This document shows positions 44,149-52,310 of a DNA stretch of 64,000 nucleotides, piece by piece (position 1 is the stretch's first letter; every line of letters starts with the position of its first letter). Under the pieces are notes generated by a model, which had not been told where the DNA came from, made no database searches, and saw only the letters and a list, made by a program, of their open reading frames with translations. Made by a program: the position numbers and the translations under genes. The stretch is from contig OZ252011.1 in the NCBI GenBank assembly GCA_965247355.1, positions 310,001 through 374,000 of the forward strand, read 5' to 3'. This DNA is from RHLJ01 sp965247355 (GTDB taxonomy: Bacteria; Bacteroidota; Rhodothermia; Balneolales; Balneolaceae).

Positions 44149-45275
44149 GTACAAAGATCTTCGATCACATCTTTTTTGAGTTTCGCAATTCGGTCTAATG
44201 ATGTACGAATGGTTTCTTCACTTACCTTATCTTCGGCTATTAATTTTTGTACGATATCAATGGCCTTTTGAGCGATATCTTCTTCATATACTAGATTATT
44301 TCCAAACATTAGGATGTCCACTCCTGCATTAAGAGATTGCTCAATGGCTGTTTCAAGTCCGTATTCAGAGCGAATTGCTTCCATCTGCATATCATCTGAA
44401 AAAACGACTCCTTCAAAACCAAGAGAATCTCTCAAGAGTCCATTAATGGTTGCTGAGGAAAGAGTTGCAGGCCAGTCCGGGTCGATATTTGCATTATAAA
44501 TATGAGCAGTCATTACCGCGTTTATATTCTTCTCCTCAAAAAGAATTTTGTAAGGAATAAGCTCATCAGGGCTCCAGGTATCTGTGACATCGGTTACTCC
44601 AAGGTGAGAATCAGTAGTTGAGCTACCGTGACCTGGGAAATGTTTAAGCACGGTTAAAATTCCCTCTACGTCAAATTCATCAATTACATAACCGGCATGT
44701 TCAGCAACTTTTTTAGGGTCAGAAGAGTAACTTCGCTCATATTTTGCAATAACAGGATTTTGTGGATTTGTATTTACATCCAGTACCGGAGCGAAGTTGG
44801 TATTAACACCCACTACCATAAATTCCTGAGCAGTTGTTCTGGCATAAAACCGGGTTGAGTCTTCATTATCGATTTCACCCAGATATTGAGCAGAAACTGT
44901 TTTGGGGAATCCTTGACTTGGTTTAAGTCGGGCAACTTGCCCTCCTTCCTGATCTATGGAAATAATAGGAGGGGTCGATGAATATGCAACCAGCGAACTA
45001 GCTAGTTTCAATAGCTGATCGTCGGACTCAATATTTCGTCCATAACTTTTGCTTTCAACATCATAATCAAATAAAACCACTCCGCCGATATTCAGCTCTT
45101 TTATATCTTTTGTAATATCACTTTCGGGGTTAATCTCAGTTCCTCTGAATCCTATTACTAGTAATTGACCTAATTCACGATCTGTGAAAGCAGTGTCTTT
45201 TTGTTTGTCTTCTACAGGCTTTGCAGAGCATGAAAGCAGTACTATAGTAAAAAAGGCAATGTATATTTTCTTCAT
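44133..45275 (-). CDS. GH3 beta-N-acetylhexosaminidase lipoprotein (NagZ-like)
   Basis: 380 residues. A lipobox (IVLLSCS) puts the lipidated Cys at 16, so the enzyme is exported. GH3 catalytic domain: IDQEGGQVARL, KHFPGHGSSTTDSH (211-224) carrying the His/Asp acid-base loop of NagZ-type enzymes, and the nucleophile Asp294 in VFSDDMQMEAI. It cleaves GlcNAc from anhydro-muropeptides or glycan fragments; unlike cytosolic NagZ of enterobacteria this one is periplasmic. It is followed by the HD gene with a 16-base overlap and preceded by a TlpA-type lipoprotein gene 14 bases away. Confidence 0.9.
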   Translation of the reverse strand: MKKIYIAFFTIVLLSCSAKPVEDKQKDTAFTDRELGQLLVIGFRGTEINPESDITKDIKELNIGGVVLFDYDVESKSYGRNIESDDQLLKLASSLVAYSSTPPIISIDQEGGQVARLKPSQGFPKTVSAQYLGEIDNEDSTRFYARTTAQEFMVVGVNTNFAPVLDVNTNPQNPVIAKYERSYSSDPKKVAEHAGYVIDEFDVEGILTVLKHFPGHGSSTTDSHLGVTDVTDTWSPDELIPYKILFEEKNINAVMTAHIYNANIDPDWPATLSSATINGLLRDSLGFEGVVFSDDMQMEAIRSEYGLETAIEQSLNAGVDILMFGNNLVYEEDIAQKAIDIVQKLIAEDKVSEETIRTSLDRIAKLKKDVIEDLCTCLNF

Positions 45276-45289
45276 TCGGGAGAAGTGAT

Positions 45290-46741
45290 CTATTGATGGT
45301 ATTGAGTGATTAAGCTATCAAGAACTTCGGTAAAGTTAAAGGATGGACGGATATCATTATACCGTGCTATGTTACCATCCGGATCGATCAAAATGTAAAA
45401 TGGGATTCCCCCACCTTTGTATGCTTTAAAAGTTTCCTGATCCATTCCATCTCCACCATATAATTGTGGCCAGGGGTTTTCGAATCGGGTAATATCCTGA
45501 ATCCATACGAGGCTATCTACTTCGGTTGAAATTCCAAGTATTTCGAATTCATCACGGGAATAATCAGAATAAATTTCACGCATATGGGGGAATTCCACCA
45601 GGCAGGGTTGACACCATCCTGCCCAAAAATCCAGCAATACAAACTTCCCGGAGTACTCTTCCAGAGTATGAATTTCGCCACTCCTGTCTGCAATTTGGAA
45701 GGGGATTGCTGGTTCTCCGGGAGATACTGATTTGATCTCTTTATAAAAAGAGGCAAGGAAGTTTTTATACTCGGTATAATCCTCATACTCTTCCAGATAA
45801 TTAAAATAGCTGGGTTCAGAGATAGAAATAGGTTGTTCTCCAATTCGCTCGGCTACTATAAACATTTCTGCATATGCTTTAGCATCACGATTTTCGATTA
45901 CTTCTATCACTTGCATTCTTTTTTCATTTAATTCTTCATAGGCGACTTGTTTGATATCATACTCCGCTAGTGATGTTCCGTAAGCATTCATTACGCTGTC
46001 ATAAATTCCAAAAGTGCGGGAATAATAATGACTGAAATCCCGAATTCCTGCTCGTTGAGCTTCTAAGGACTCAAGACTAAAAAAATCTTTCTTTTGAGCC
46101 AGATCAACCACTTTTTGCCTTTCAGCATTAACATTGTAATCAGAGATAAACCGATTAGAATATTCAACAGCACGAAGTCTCAGAACTAAATCCTCACCAA
46201 TAATTTTTAGATAAATTGATTCAAGAGGAGTCTCTTTAAGGTGTTTTTCAGCACTTTTTAACTTCATCTCAGAATAAGCCAAAGCTGAATTTCTTTGCCC
46301 AACTTTAAATTTATCCATCTCTGCGTTTATTACTGCATCGAGACTTTCTGTCTCCTTAAGGAAATCCTGATAAGCTAGATTATAGTCTGTTATATACCCT
46401 TTTATTTGTACTTCATACGGGAAATCAGATCGTACTATGTCAAAACTAAGGTTAAGTCCGGGTTCCACATAAAATGGATAAATAAAGTCTTGTAGTACTA
46501 ACCAGATGACTTTTGGTTCGGTAATATTTATTTCTGTATCGAACGTTCCTTGATTAACTGTTAATGGAATTCTTTCTTTTGACGAATATTTGTAATGAAG
46601 GGGCGGGATTTCTATATATAATTCTGTGTCACCCAAATAATCAATACTTCCTGAGACGGTAGTAATCGGCTGATTTTTGCAGCTCAGAATAAAAAGAATA
46701 CTCAAACTTAATAATAGTGATCGAAATGTTTTTGTATTCAT
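45290..46741 (-). CDS. TlpA-like thioredoxin lipoprotein with DUF4369-like N-terminal domain
   Basis: 483 residues from ATG 46741, chosen because it starts a lipoprotein signal (ILFILSC, Cys21); a longer frame to 46771 adds ten residues. The N-terminal part (about 28-110) resembles the DUF4369 beta domain, a helical linker follows, and the C terminus (about 340-483) is a TlpA/thioredoxin domain with FWAGWCQPCLVEF (Cys377, Cys380). The active-site motif WCQPC is unusual but keeps both cysteines. It probably reduces or transfers disulfides in the periplasm. It is first in the TlpA-GH3-HD operon. Confidence 0.85.
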   Translation of the reverse strand: MNTKTFRSLLLSLSILFILSCKNQPITTVSGSIDYLGDTELYIEIPPLHYKYSSKERIPLTVNQGTFDTEINITEPKVIWLVLQDFIYPFYVEPGLNLSFDIVRSDFPYEVQIKGYITDYNLAYQDFLKETESLDAVINAEMDKFKVGQRNSALAYSEMKLKSAEKHLKETPLESIYLKIIGEDLVLRLRAVEYSNRFISDYNVNAERQKVVDLAQKKDFFSLESLEAQRAGIRDFSHYYSRTFGIYDSVMNAYGTSLAEYDIKQVAYEELNEKRMQVIEVIENRDAKAYAEMFIVAERIGEQPISISEPSYFNYLEEYEDYTEYKNFLASFYKEIKSVSPGEPAIPFQIADRSGEIHTLEEYSGKFVLLDFWAGWCQPCLVEFPHMREIYSDYSRDEFEILGISTEVDSLVWIQDITRFENPWPQLYGGDGMDQETFKAYKGGGIPFYILIDPDGNIARYNDIRPSFNFTEVLDSLITQYHQ

Positions 46742-47061
46742 ACGAATTATAGCACTGTAAAAATCCTGCATAGGTAGATTATTAAAATATATTTATGTTT
46801 GTGATAAATGATCAGTCTGTTTCTCTTATAAGTGAATAAATAATGGAAAATAATTTCATAATGGAATGTAACAAATTGATAACATCTCTCTCTTTTCATA
46901 AGATAGCAACTAAACTAATGAGCATATAGTTGTGTTGTTGGAATTTGTTAGGGTGTTAAAGAAGAAGGTTATGAACAAAAAAAGACGGTATTTTTTGCTT
47001 AACTATGATTAATTCCAGTTATCGAAATTGAATAAATAACAACAATTTCATAGATCAGAAT
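46742..47061. other. Gene-free AT-rich spacer with possible short leader peptide
   Basis: A 320-bp divergent spacer, strongly AT-rich. The only open frame of note is a 13-codon one at 46971-47012 on the plus strand (MNKKRRYFLLNYD), preceded by GAAGAAGGTT, which is a possible ribosome site. It could be a leader peptide for the TPR gene at 47062 but nothing else supports this. No hairpin terminator was found. Confidence 0.3.
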
Positions 47062-47805
47062 ATGATTGAAAGCAATGTAAAAAAAGACCTGGAGTATAAG
47101 ATTGATTTGTACGTCAATGGAAAGCTCAATCAGGAAGAGATAGACGAGCTATGGGCTGAGCTCATTCAGGACGGCTATTATTTAGATTACACAAAAAGTG
47201 TAGCAAATTTAAAAGCAGTAATTGAATCTAAGCGAGATGCTAAGAAATCAGCTCCTGTATACAGTCTGCGTAAAGTTATTAATTACGGGGCTGCCGCTGC
47301 AATCGCTATCATAATTGGTGTGGTAAGTGTATTTAATTACACTAACAATACCGCTACAGTTGAGCTAAAAGCTCTGGAACAACTTGATTTAGGTAACATT
47401 CGCGGAGCTGATGACAATCCTGCAGCTGTTACCAATGAGGTAATCAAAGAAGCCATCGAATTAGCCAATAATGGAAACTTTGAAGACGCTATTAGTTTAC
47501 TTCAATCAACATTGGGTGAAATGAATACTCCTGAATTAGTAGCTGAAATGTCTCTTACTTTAGGGTCAATTCAATATAATTATGGAGAATATGCTGCTGC
47601 TGTTTCTAGCTTTGAACAAGTTGTTTCTCAAAGTACTGTTGATATGCAAACTTTAGAAAAAGGGTATTGGTATTTAGCTAATACATATTTACAACTTGAT
47701 CGAATGATCGATGCTGAAGATGCATTCCAGAAAACATTGGATATGGATGGTCAATATAGTAGAGTTGCGAAAACTAATTTGGAAGCACTTAAGAGTGTGA
47801 GATAA
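47062..47805 (+). CDS. Membrane TPR protein with anti-sigma-like cytosolic N terminus
   Basis: 247 residues. The cytosolic part (1-75) contains the pattern IDLYVNGKLNQEEIDELWAEL, like the helical N terminus of non-zinc anti-sigma factors; a membrane helix follows (about 77-98, GAAAAIAIIIGVVSVF); the periplasmic part (about 120-247) has at least three TPR units (NNGNFEDAISLLQ, NYGEYAAAVSSFEQV, QLDRMIDAEDAFQKTL). I infer an inner-membrane protein that may restrain the sigma factor encoded at 52.3 kb, with the TPRs sensing a periplasmic partner such as the TPR-CHAT protease. It converges with that gene, the stop codons being adjacent (47805/47806). Confidence 0.7.
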   Translation: MIESNVKKDLEYKIDLYVNGKLNQEEIDELWAELIQDGYYLDYTKSVANLKAVIESKRDAKKSAPVYSLRKVINYGAAAAIAIIIGVVSVFNYTNNTATVELKALEQLDLGNIRGADDNPAAVTNEVIKEAIELANNGNFEDAISLLQSTLGEMNTPELVAEMSLTLGSIQYNYGEYAAAVSSFEQVVSQSTVDMQTLEKGYWYLANTYLQLDRMIDAEDAFQKTLDMDGQYSRVAKTNLEALKSVR

Positions 47806-50800
47806 TTAAACTCCGCTTTTCTCTCTGATCTTATATCCTGTTATTGCAATTATGAATATCAGAAATGGATATAGAAAGCCAGCTTTTGCTGGCTTTTCTG
47901 TTAAAGGGGATGTATTCCCGATCAACATATAAGCTCCCCAGTAGTAAGGATTAGCATTTCCGGTTTTTAATAAGTTAAGTTTCGCACTTCTCATTGCTTC
48001 CCATTTTGGAGTACCATTATCTATAGATTCGTAAAAGGTGATCGCAAATTCTGAAGCAGTCTTGTCATTAACAGACCACAAATTTAGAGCAAGGCTTTTT
48101 GCTCCAGCATAACGTAGTGCCCTGCTAATCCCCATTATTCCACTACCTTGTAAGTATCCTCCGGAACCAGAACTGCAAGAGTTAAGCATGATTAACTCGT
48201 TATTCATTTCTGCATCAAAAAGTTCATATGCATATAGGGAGGTTAGTTCCTGAGACGTATTATTGTTTAAATAAATGGTTGAGAATAGAGGGTCTTGTTC
48301 AGAAACCTCACTATGAGTAGCAACATGAACAATTTTAGAATTTGCAGCTCCTTCTAGAAAAGAGGATTTAGTTGCTTCTGTCTCCAGATAAATATTCTTC
48401 GTATCAAAACTCTTAAGACTTGAGGTTATATTTTTCACTTCTTCAGTAGCGAAAGGAAGAGAGGGTAAGTTCTGATTATCAAAGTTACTGAAGTCAGATA
48501 AAGCATATGCGGAGAAATCAAATTTCGCTTTTGCTGATACTTTTCTTGAATTATTTATTAACTCATTTATTGAGGTAAAATAATGGATATCAAATTTCTC
48601 GATAAAGTAATTAGCTGATCCATAGCTAATGGATGAACCTGGTTGTTCAGTAGGCAAGATATCAAGAGGAAGTCGGTACAAGTAATTATCAGGAATAACT
48701 GTAATTGAAGTTATATCAGAATCAATCCTTGTATCCAGATTTAATACTTTATAAACATCAAAGAGTAAGTTTAAATCAGTTTTGGATGAAGCTAATTGAT
48801 TAGCAGCATTCTCAAAAAGTTGTTTTGTTGGTGTATCGAAAGGGATTACTTCAACATTGAGATTATCTTTCGTAATATAGCTGGCATAAAGTTGGTCGCC
48901 TATTTCTGTATAATGGATAATCATTTTCCCATGTGATAACTGTTTTTGAACTGACCATATTGAAACAGAATTCAAAGAAATATTCGTGCGTATTTTATTT
49001 AAAATTTCCTCCCTTTGAGCAGAAAGTTGATCTATTTGTGTTTTTATATTAAATCGTTCATCACTTGATTCGGCGCTAAGCAGCTCTGTACGTAGACTAA
49101 CAATCTGATCATTCAATAATTGGTCCTGAGCCAGGTCTTCTTCAGATAGTCGTTGGGCTCTCAGAATAGGACTATTATATAATGCAACATCATTAATGGT
49201 CTTCAATTCATCGAGTAGTTGAATGGCTTTATTATAGTCGCCAAGATCAATTAACATTTTTAGTATGGCATTGAAAGCATCAACAAATTCTGATTCAATA
49301 GACCAATATCCAGTTTGGGAATTAATACTTGTTCGTGCTCTGTCTGTGATTTGTTCAATTACTGGGATAAAATTGATATATGCTTTTCTGGTTTGGCCCT
49401 GTTTGTGAATCAATTGAGAAGAAACCGTATGATATTTTACAGACAGTTCGAAGTCTATATCATTTTGTGGATAAATTTTAATTTCTTCCAGAATATGTTC
49501 TGCCAGATCAATTTGATCTTTCAATAATGCGATCTCCATTAAACCAATTAATGATTCCAGGTAATTTGGAGTATTGGAATTTTGTATTGAAAGCTGTTTT
49601 AGTTCTTCAAATTTTGTTTCAGCCTCATCTAACCGTTTTATTGAGACCAATATGTACGCTTCTTCTTTTAAAGCATTTACGAAATCTGTAAAGTCTGTGG
49701 TAGGGTTAAACTCTTCCTGAGCAATACTAAGTTCTTGAAGCGCTTTCTCAGCATCATTATAAATATTCCAATAAAAAGTACCGGAATAAGCGTGAATGGC
49801 AGCAAGTTCGTATTGATCATTATTATTTCTGGCTATCATTTCGGCTCTTTTTAGATAACTAAGTGCTGTTTCAGAATCTTTAATAGATGTGTAATAAAGA
49901 AACAGATTCCTGAGTATAATCAATCTGTTTTTGTATGATTCAGCCTGTTCCGCTTCTTCTAAAGCATTCAATTGATGAGTAAGATATTTATTCTTTTCTC
50001 CAAGCCTTAGGTAGCAAATACTTAGATTATTAAAAAGCTGGGATTTCTCTATAGTAGAAGTAGGATCAAAAAATATAGACTCGAAGACATCTCTTGCTTC
50101 TGCAAATTTACCTAATGAATACAGGTTAACTCCTTTGGTAAATATGGCTTGATCAGTTAAACTTTTTAGTTTAAGATATGAAGTAAGTGGAATCAGTTGA
50201 TTTCTTAACACTGTGAGAGATTCATCATATCTACCAATTGTGAATAAAGCAAAGGCTATAGCATTCAAAGAACGAGTTTTAATGATTGAATTAGGGAAAA
50301 ATTCGTCACTCAAAACTTTAGGTAAAAGAGCTCTGACAGTATTATACCTATTTAAATCAAAAGAGAGATTAACCAGATTAGCGTTTCTTAAGCTAAAAAT
50401 TAGTTCAGATTGATTTGAACTGTTCTCTTTAGTCCAGTTATCAGTAATGATATTTAGAGTATTTAGATCAAAGTAAGTTCGTGCTTGGCGACTATAAATT
50501 ATCGAATAATAGATAAAATCTTGCTCTTCAGAAGGGATTTGATTTTCAATCAAATAAGAACGATTGGAATCAATAATCAATTCAAATAATGAGATTTTTT
50601 TTCCGTTTAACTCATTATCAAATTTATACTTGAAATCTCTAATAAATTCTTTCTGATATTCTACTTTTGTCTCATGAAGTAGGTAAAAAACACCAAGACC
50701 ATATAAACCTTCCTCTAGAGAAATTAATCTGGCTCTTTCTAATCTATTGGAGTTACGTTCAGCTTCTGATTCACCACAACGAATTTGAGTAAAATAATTC

Positions 50801-51018
50801 TTTGCTCTATTAGCATCAGAGTTAACAATTATGCGAATAATTGAATTATTGATATTACAGGAAGAATAATATAATTCATTAAGAGCCCAATAATTTTCAG
50901 ATAAGTTTTCTTTTTCGGCTATTTTTTCGAGATAAAAAATAGCCTGGTCAACAGATTGATTCTCAAAACTAGTTTGTTGTAAAATTAAACTTAAAAAAAT
51001 ACTCAGAAGTAAATTCAT
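47806..51018 (-). CDS. Exported TPR-CHAT protease (caspase-like)
   Basis: 1070 residues. Signal peptide (MNLLLSIFLSLILQQTS), a long TPR solenoid (about 20-620) with repeats like LAAIHAYSGTFYWNIYNDAEKAL, a connecting helical region with long coiled coil (about 620-690), a CHAT domain (about 720-1030), and one C-terminal membrane helix (LYPFLIFIIAITGYK) with a basic end. The catalytic dyad is intact: His902 in VHVATHSE and Cys948 in LNSCSSGSGG. CHAT domains are caspase-fold cysteine proteases. Export plus a C-terminal anchor places the active site outside the cytosol. It is preceded, 55 bases upstream and on the same strand, by four lipoprotein genes and probably shares their transcript. Substrate unknown. 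Confidence 0.9.
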   Translation of the reverse strand: MNLLLSIFLSLILQQTSFENQSVDQAIFYLEKIAEKENLSENYWALNELYYSSCNINNSIIRIIVNSDANRAKNYFTQIRCGESEAERNSNRLERARLISLEEGLYGLGVFYLLHETKVEYQKEFIRDFKYKFDNELNGKKISLFELIIDSNRSYLIENQIPSEEQDFIYYSIIYSRQARTYFDLNTLNIITDNWTKENSSNQSELIFSLRNANLVNLSFDLNRYNTVRALLPKVLSDEFFPNSIIKTRSLNAIAFALFTIGRYDESLTVLRNQLIPLTSYLKLKSLTDQAIFTKGVNLYSLGKFAEARDVFESIFFDPTSTIEKSQLFNNLSICYLRLGEKNKYLTHQLNALEEAEQAESYKNRLIILRNLFLYYTSIKDSETALSYLKRAEMIARNNNDQYELAAIHAYSGTFYWNIYNDAEKALQELSIAQEEFNPTTDFTDFVNALKEEAYILVSIKRLDEAETKFEELKQLSIQNSNTPNYLESLIGLMEIALLKDQIDLAEHILEEIKIYPQNDIDFELSVKYHTVSSQLIHKQGQTRKAYINFIPVIEQITDRARTSINSQTGYWSIESEFVDAFNAILKMLIDLGDYNKAIQLLDELKTINDVALYNSPILRAQRLSEEDLAQDQLLNDQIVSLRTELLSAESSDERFNIKTQIDQLSAQREEILNKIRTNISLNSVSIWSVQKQLSHGKMIIHYTEIGDQLYASYITKDNLNVEVIPFDTPTKQLFENAANQLASSKTDLNLLFDVYKVLNLDTRIDSDITSITVIPDNYLYRLPLDILPTEQPGSSISYGSANYFIEKFDIHYFTSINELINNSRKVSAKAKFDFSAYALSDFSNFDNQNLPSLPFATEEVKNITSSLKSFDTKNIYLETEATKSSFLEGAANSKIVHVATHSEVSEQDPLFSTIYLNNNTSQELTSLYAYELFDAEMNNELIMLNSCSSGSGGYLQGSGIMGISRALRYAGAKSLALNLWSVNDKTASEFAITFYESIDNGTPKWEAMRSAKLNLLKTGNANPYYWGAYMLIGNTSPLTEKPAKAGFLYPFLIFIIAITGYKIREKSGV

Positions 51019-51073
51019 ATGTGAATGTACTATATCTTTTTAAGTCAATCATTATTTGAACCACAAATTAGTA

Positions 51074-51262
51074 CTAAATTTTTGGCTTGTTAAGGATTGG
51101 CTTAGGATCATTTCCACCGGAGAAAGCAGCATCGTCTGTGATGGTGATGGTGGTTTCGGGCTGGTTTGCATCAGCAGTAGCCTGAGATTGTTGAGCCGGA
51201 GCGCAAGCGAAAGAAACAGCAACAAGAGTAAGTAGAGCGAATAGAGACTTAAGTGATTTCAT
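51074..51262 (-). CDS. Small lipoprotein, tandem copy 1 (distal)
   Basis: 62 residues: signal peptide with lipobox VSFAC (lipidated Cys20), then a 43-residue mature part, CAPAQQSQATADANQPETT, a TITITDD strand, and SGGNDPKPILNKPKI. No family is recognised. It is the copy nearest the CHAT gene, 55 bases away. Nucleotide identity with the next copy is essentially complete, including the 44-base spacer. Confidence 0.8.
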   Translation of the reverse strand: MKSLKSLFALLTLVAVSFACAPAQQSQATADANQPETTITITDDAAFSGGNDPKPILNKPKI

Positions 51263-51306
51263 GATAGATAGAGATAATTTTTGAATTAAGATTGAGTGAG
51301 TATGAA

Positions 51307-51495
51307 TTAAATTTTTGGCTTGTTAAGGATTGGCTTAGGATCATTTCCACCGGAGAAAGCAGCATCGTCTGTGATGGTGATGGTGGTTTCGGGCTGGTTT
51401 GCATCAGCAGTAGCCTGAGATTGTTGAGCCGGAGCGCAAGCGAAAGAAACAGCAACAAGAGTAAGTAGAGCGAATAGAGACTTAAGTGATTTCAT
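51307..51495 (-). CDS. Small lipoprotein, tandem copy 2
   Basis: 62 residues, the same protein as copy 1 with no amino-acid change. The upstream spacer differs from the others by one base (GAGTAAG for GAGTGAG on the plus strand). Confidence 0.8.
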   Translation of the reverse strand: MKSLKSLFALLTLVAVSFACAPAQQSQATADANQPETTITITDDAAFSGGNDPKPILNKPKI

Positions 51496-51539
51496 GATAG
51501 ATAGAGATAATTTTTGAATTAAGATTGAGTAAGTATGAA

Positions 51540-51734
51540 TTAAATTTTTGGCTTGTTAAGGATTGGCTTAGGATCATTTCCACCGGAGAAAGCAGCATCG
51601 TCTGTGATGGTGATGGTGATGGTGGTTTCGGGCTGGTTTGCATCAGCAGTAGCCTGAGATTGTTGAGCCGGAGCGCAAGCGAAAGAAACAGCAACAAGAG
51701 TAAGTAGAGCGAATAGAGACTTAAGTGATTTCAT
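51540..51734 (-). CDS. Small lipoprotein, tandem copy 3, with two-residue expansion
   Basis: 64 residues: identical to the other copies except that a third GTGATG hexamer (plus strand) adds Ile-Thr to give TITITITDD. The hexamer run makes this a slippage-prone site, so copies may vary between strains. Confidence 0.8.
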   Translation of the reverse strand: MKSLKSLFALLTLVAVSFACAPAQQSQATADANQPETTITITITDDAAFSGGNDPKPILNKPKI

Positions 51735-51778
51735 GATAGATAGAGATAATTTTTGAATTAAGATTGAGTGAGTATGAA

Positions 51779-51967
51779 TTAAATTTTTGGCTTGTTAAGG
51801 ATTGGCTTAGGATCATTTCCACCGGAGAAAGCAGCATCGTCTGTGATGGTGATGGTGGTTTCGGGCTGGTTTGCATCAGCAGTAGCCTGAGATTGTTGAG
51901 CCGGAGCGCAAGCGAAAGAAACAGCAACAAGAGTAAGTAGAGCGAATAGAGACTTAAGTGATTTCAT
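51779..51967 (-). CDS. Small lipoprotein, tandem copy 4 (promoter-proximal)
   Basis: 62 residues, identical protein. Its upstream DNA (beyond 51967) is unlike the other spacers, so this is the first gene of the array, read from the 343-bp control region. No Shine-Dalgarno is visible before the ATG in any copy. Confidence 0.8.
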   Translation of the reverse strand: MKSLKSLFALLTLVAVSFACAPAQQSQATADANQPETTITITDDAAFSGGNDPKPILNKPKI

Positions 51968-52310
51968 GATAGTTTGTATATTTGTTTATAAGTTAAATTT
52001 ATAGTCAAGTTAAAGAGTCTTTTATATCAGTTTTGTTACGAAAAACTCAATTTTCTGTATAATTTTATTATACAGAATTAAGGTTAAGTTTAAGAGTATT
52101 TATTACTCTTTTTGTTACAGATTAAACCTAATTCAAAAGAACCTACCCAATCAAATTTTTATTAATTTTTTTTAATGTCCCCTTAAAAAAGCCTGATTTT
52201 ACTTCATATAATTGTTTTTTAGTAACTCACATAATTTTATATTCACCAAAACAAGCTCTCAGTTGGTTTAGATACGGAGCTGTTCATAATTAAAAATTCA
52301 GTCGTTTCTT
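51968..52310. promoter_or_regulatory. 343-bp divergent control region of the lipoprotein/CHAT and sigma genes
   Basis: Gene-free, very AT-rich. It contains a perfect palindrome at 52053-52077 flanked symmetrically by two 33-bp direct repeats (52007-52039 and 52086-52118, about 25 identical bases, each ending TTTTGTTAC, offset exactly 79). These are likely regulator or sigma recognition sites for the divergent transcripts. I could not assign -35/-10 elements with confidence. Confidence 0.5.
52053..52077. promoter_or_regulatory. Perfect 10-bp palindrome in the control region
   Basis: Arms TTCTGTATAA and TTATACAGAA separated by TTTTA. It could be an operator or, read on the minus strand, a hairpin in the leader of the lipoprotein array. 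No T run follows, so it is not a typical terminator. Confidence 0.5.

Larger units (their letters stand above)
51074..51967 (-). repeat. Four-copy tandem gene array, 233-bp unit
   Basis: Units start at 51074, 51307, 51540 and 51779 (periods 233, 233 and 239). They are identical except for one G/A change in the spacer before 51540 and a 6-base GTGATG expansion in the third unit. Spacer and gene are both repeated, so it arose by unequal crossing over recently or is kept uniform by gene conversion. Confidence 0.95.

Noticed and set aside
46971..47012. 13-codon frame MNKKRRYFLLNYD as a real gene
   Set aside because: It has a plausible ribosome site but no other support such as an attenuator hairpin; kept only as a remark in the spacer entry.
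51249..51930. Additional 69-71 residue open frames in the array (starting MLLFLSLALRL)
   Set aside because: They overlap the lipoprotein genes in another frame on the same strand and repeat only because the DNA repeats; the lipobox frame is the coherent one.
51074..51967. Four regular repeats as a CRISPR array
   Set aside because: The units are 233-239 bp, contain a complete lipoprotein gene each, and have no unique spacers; this is tandem gene amplification.
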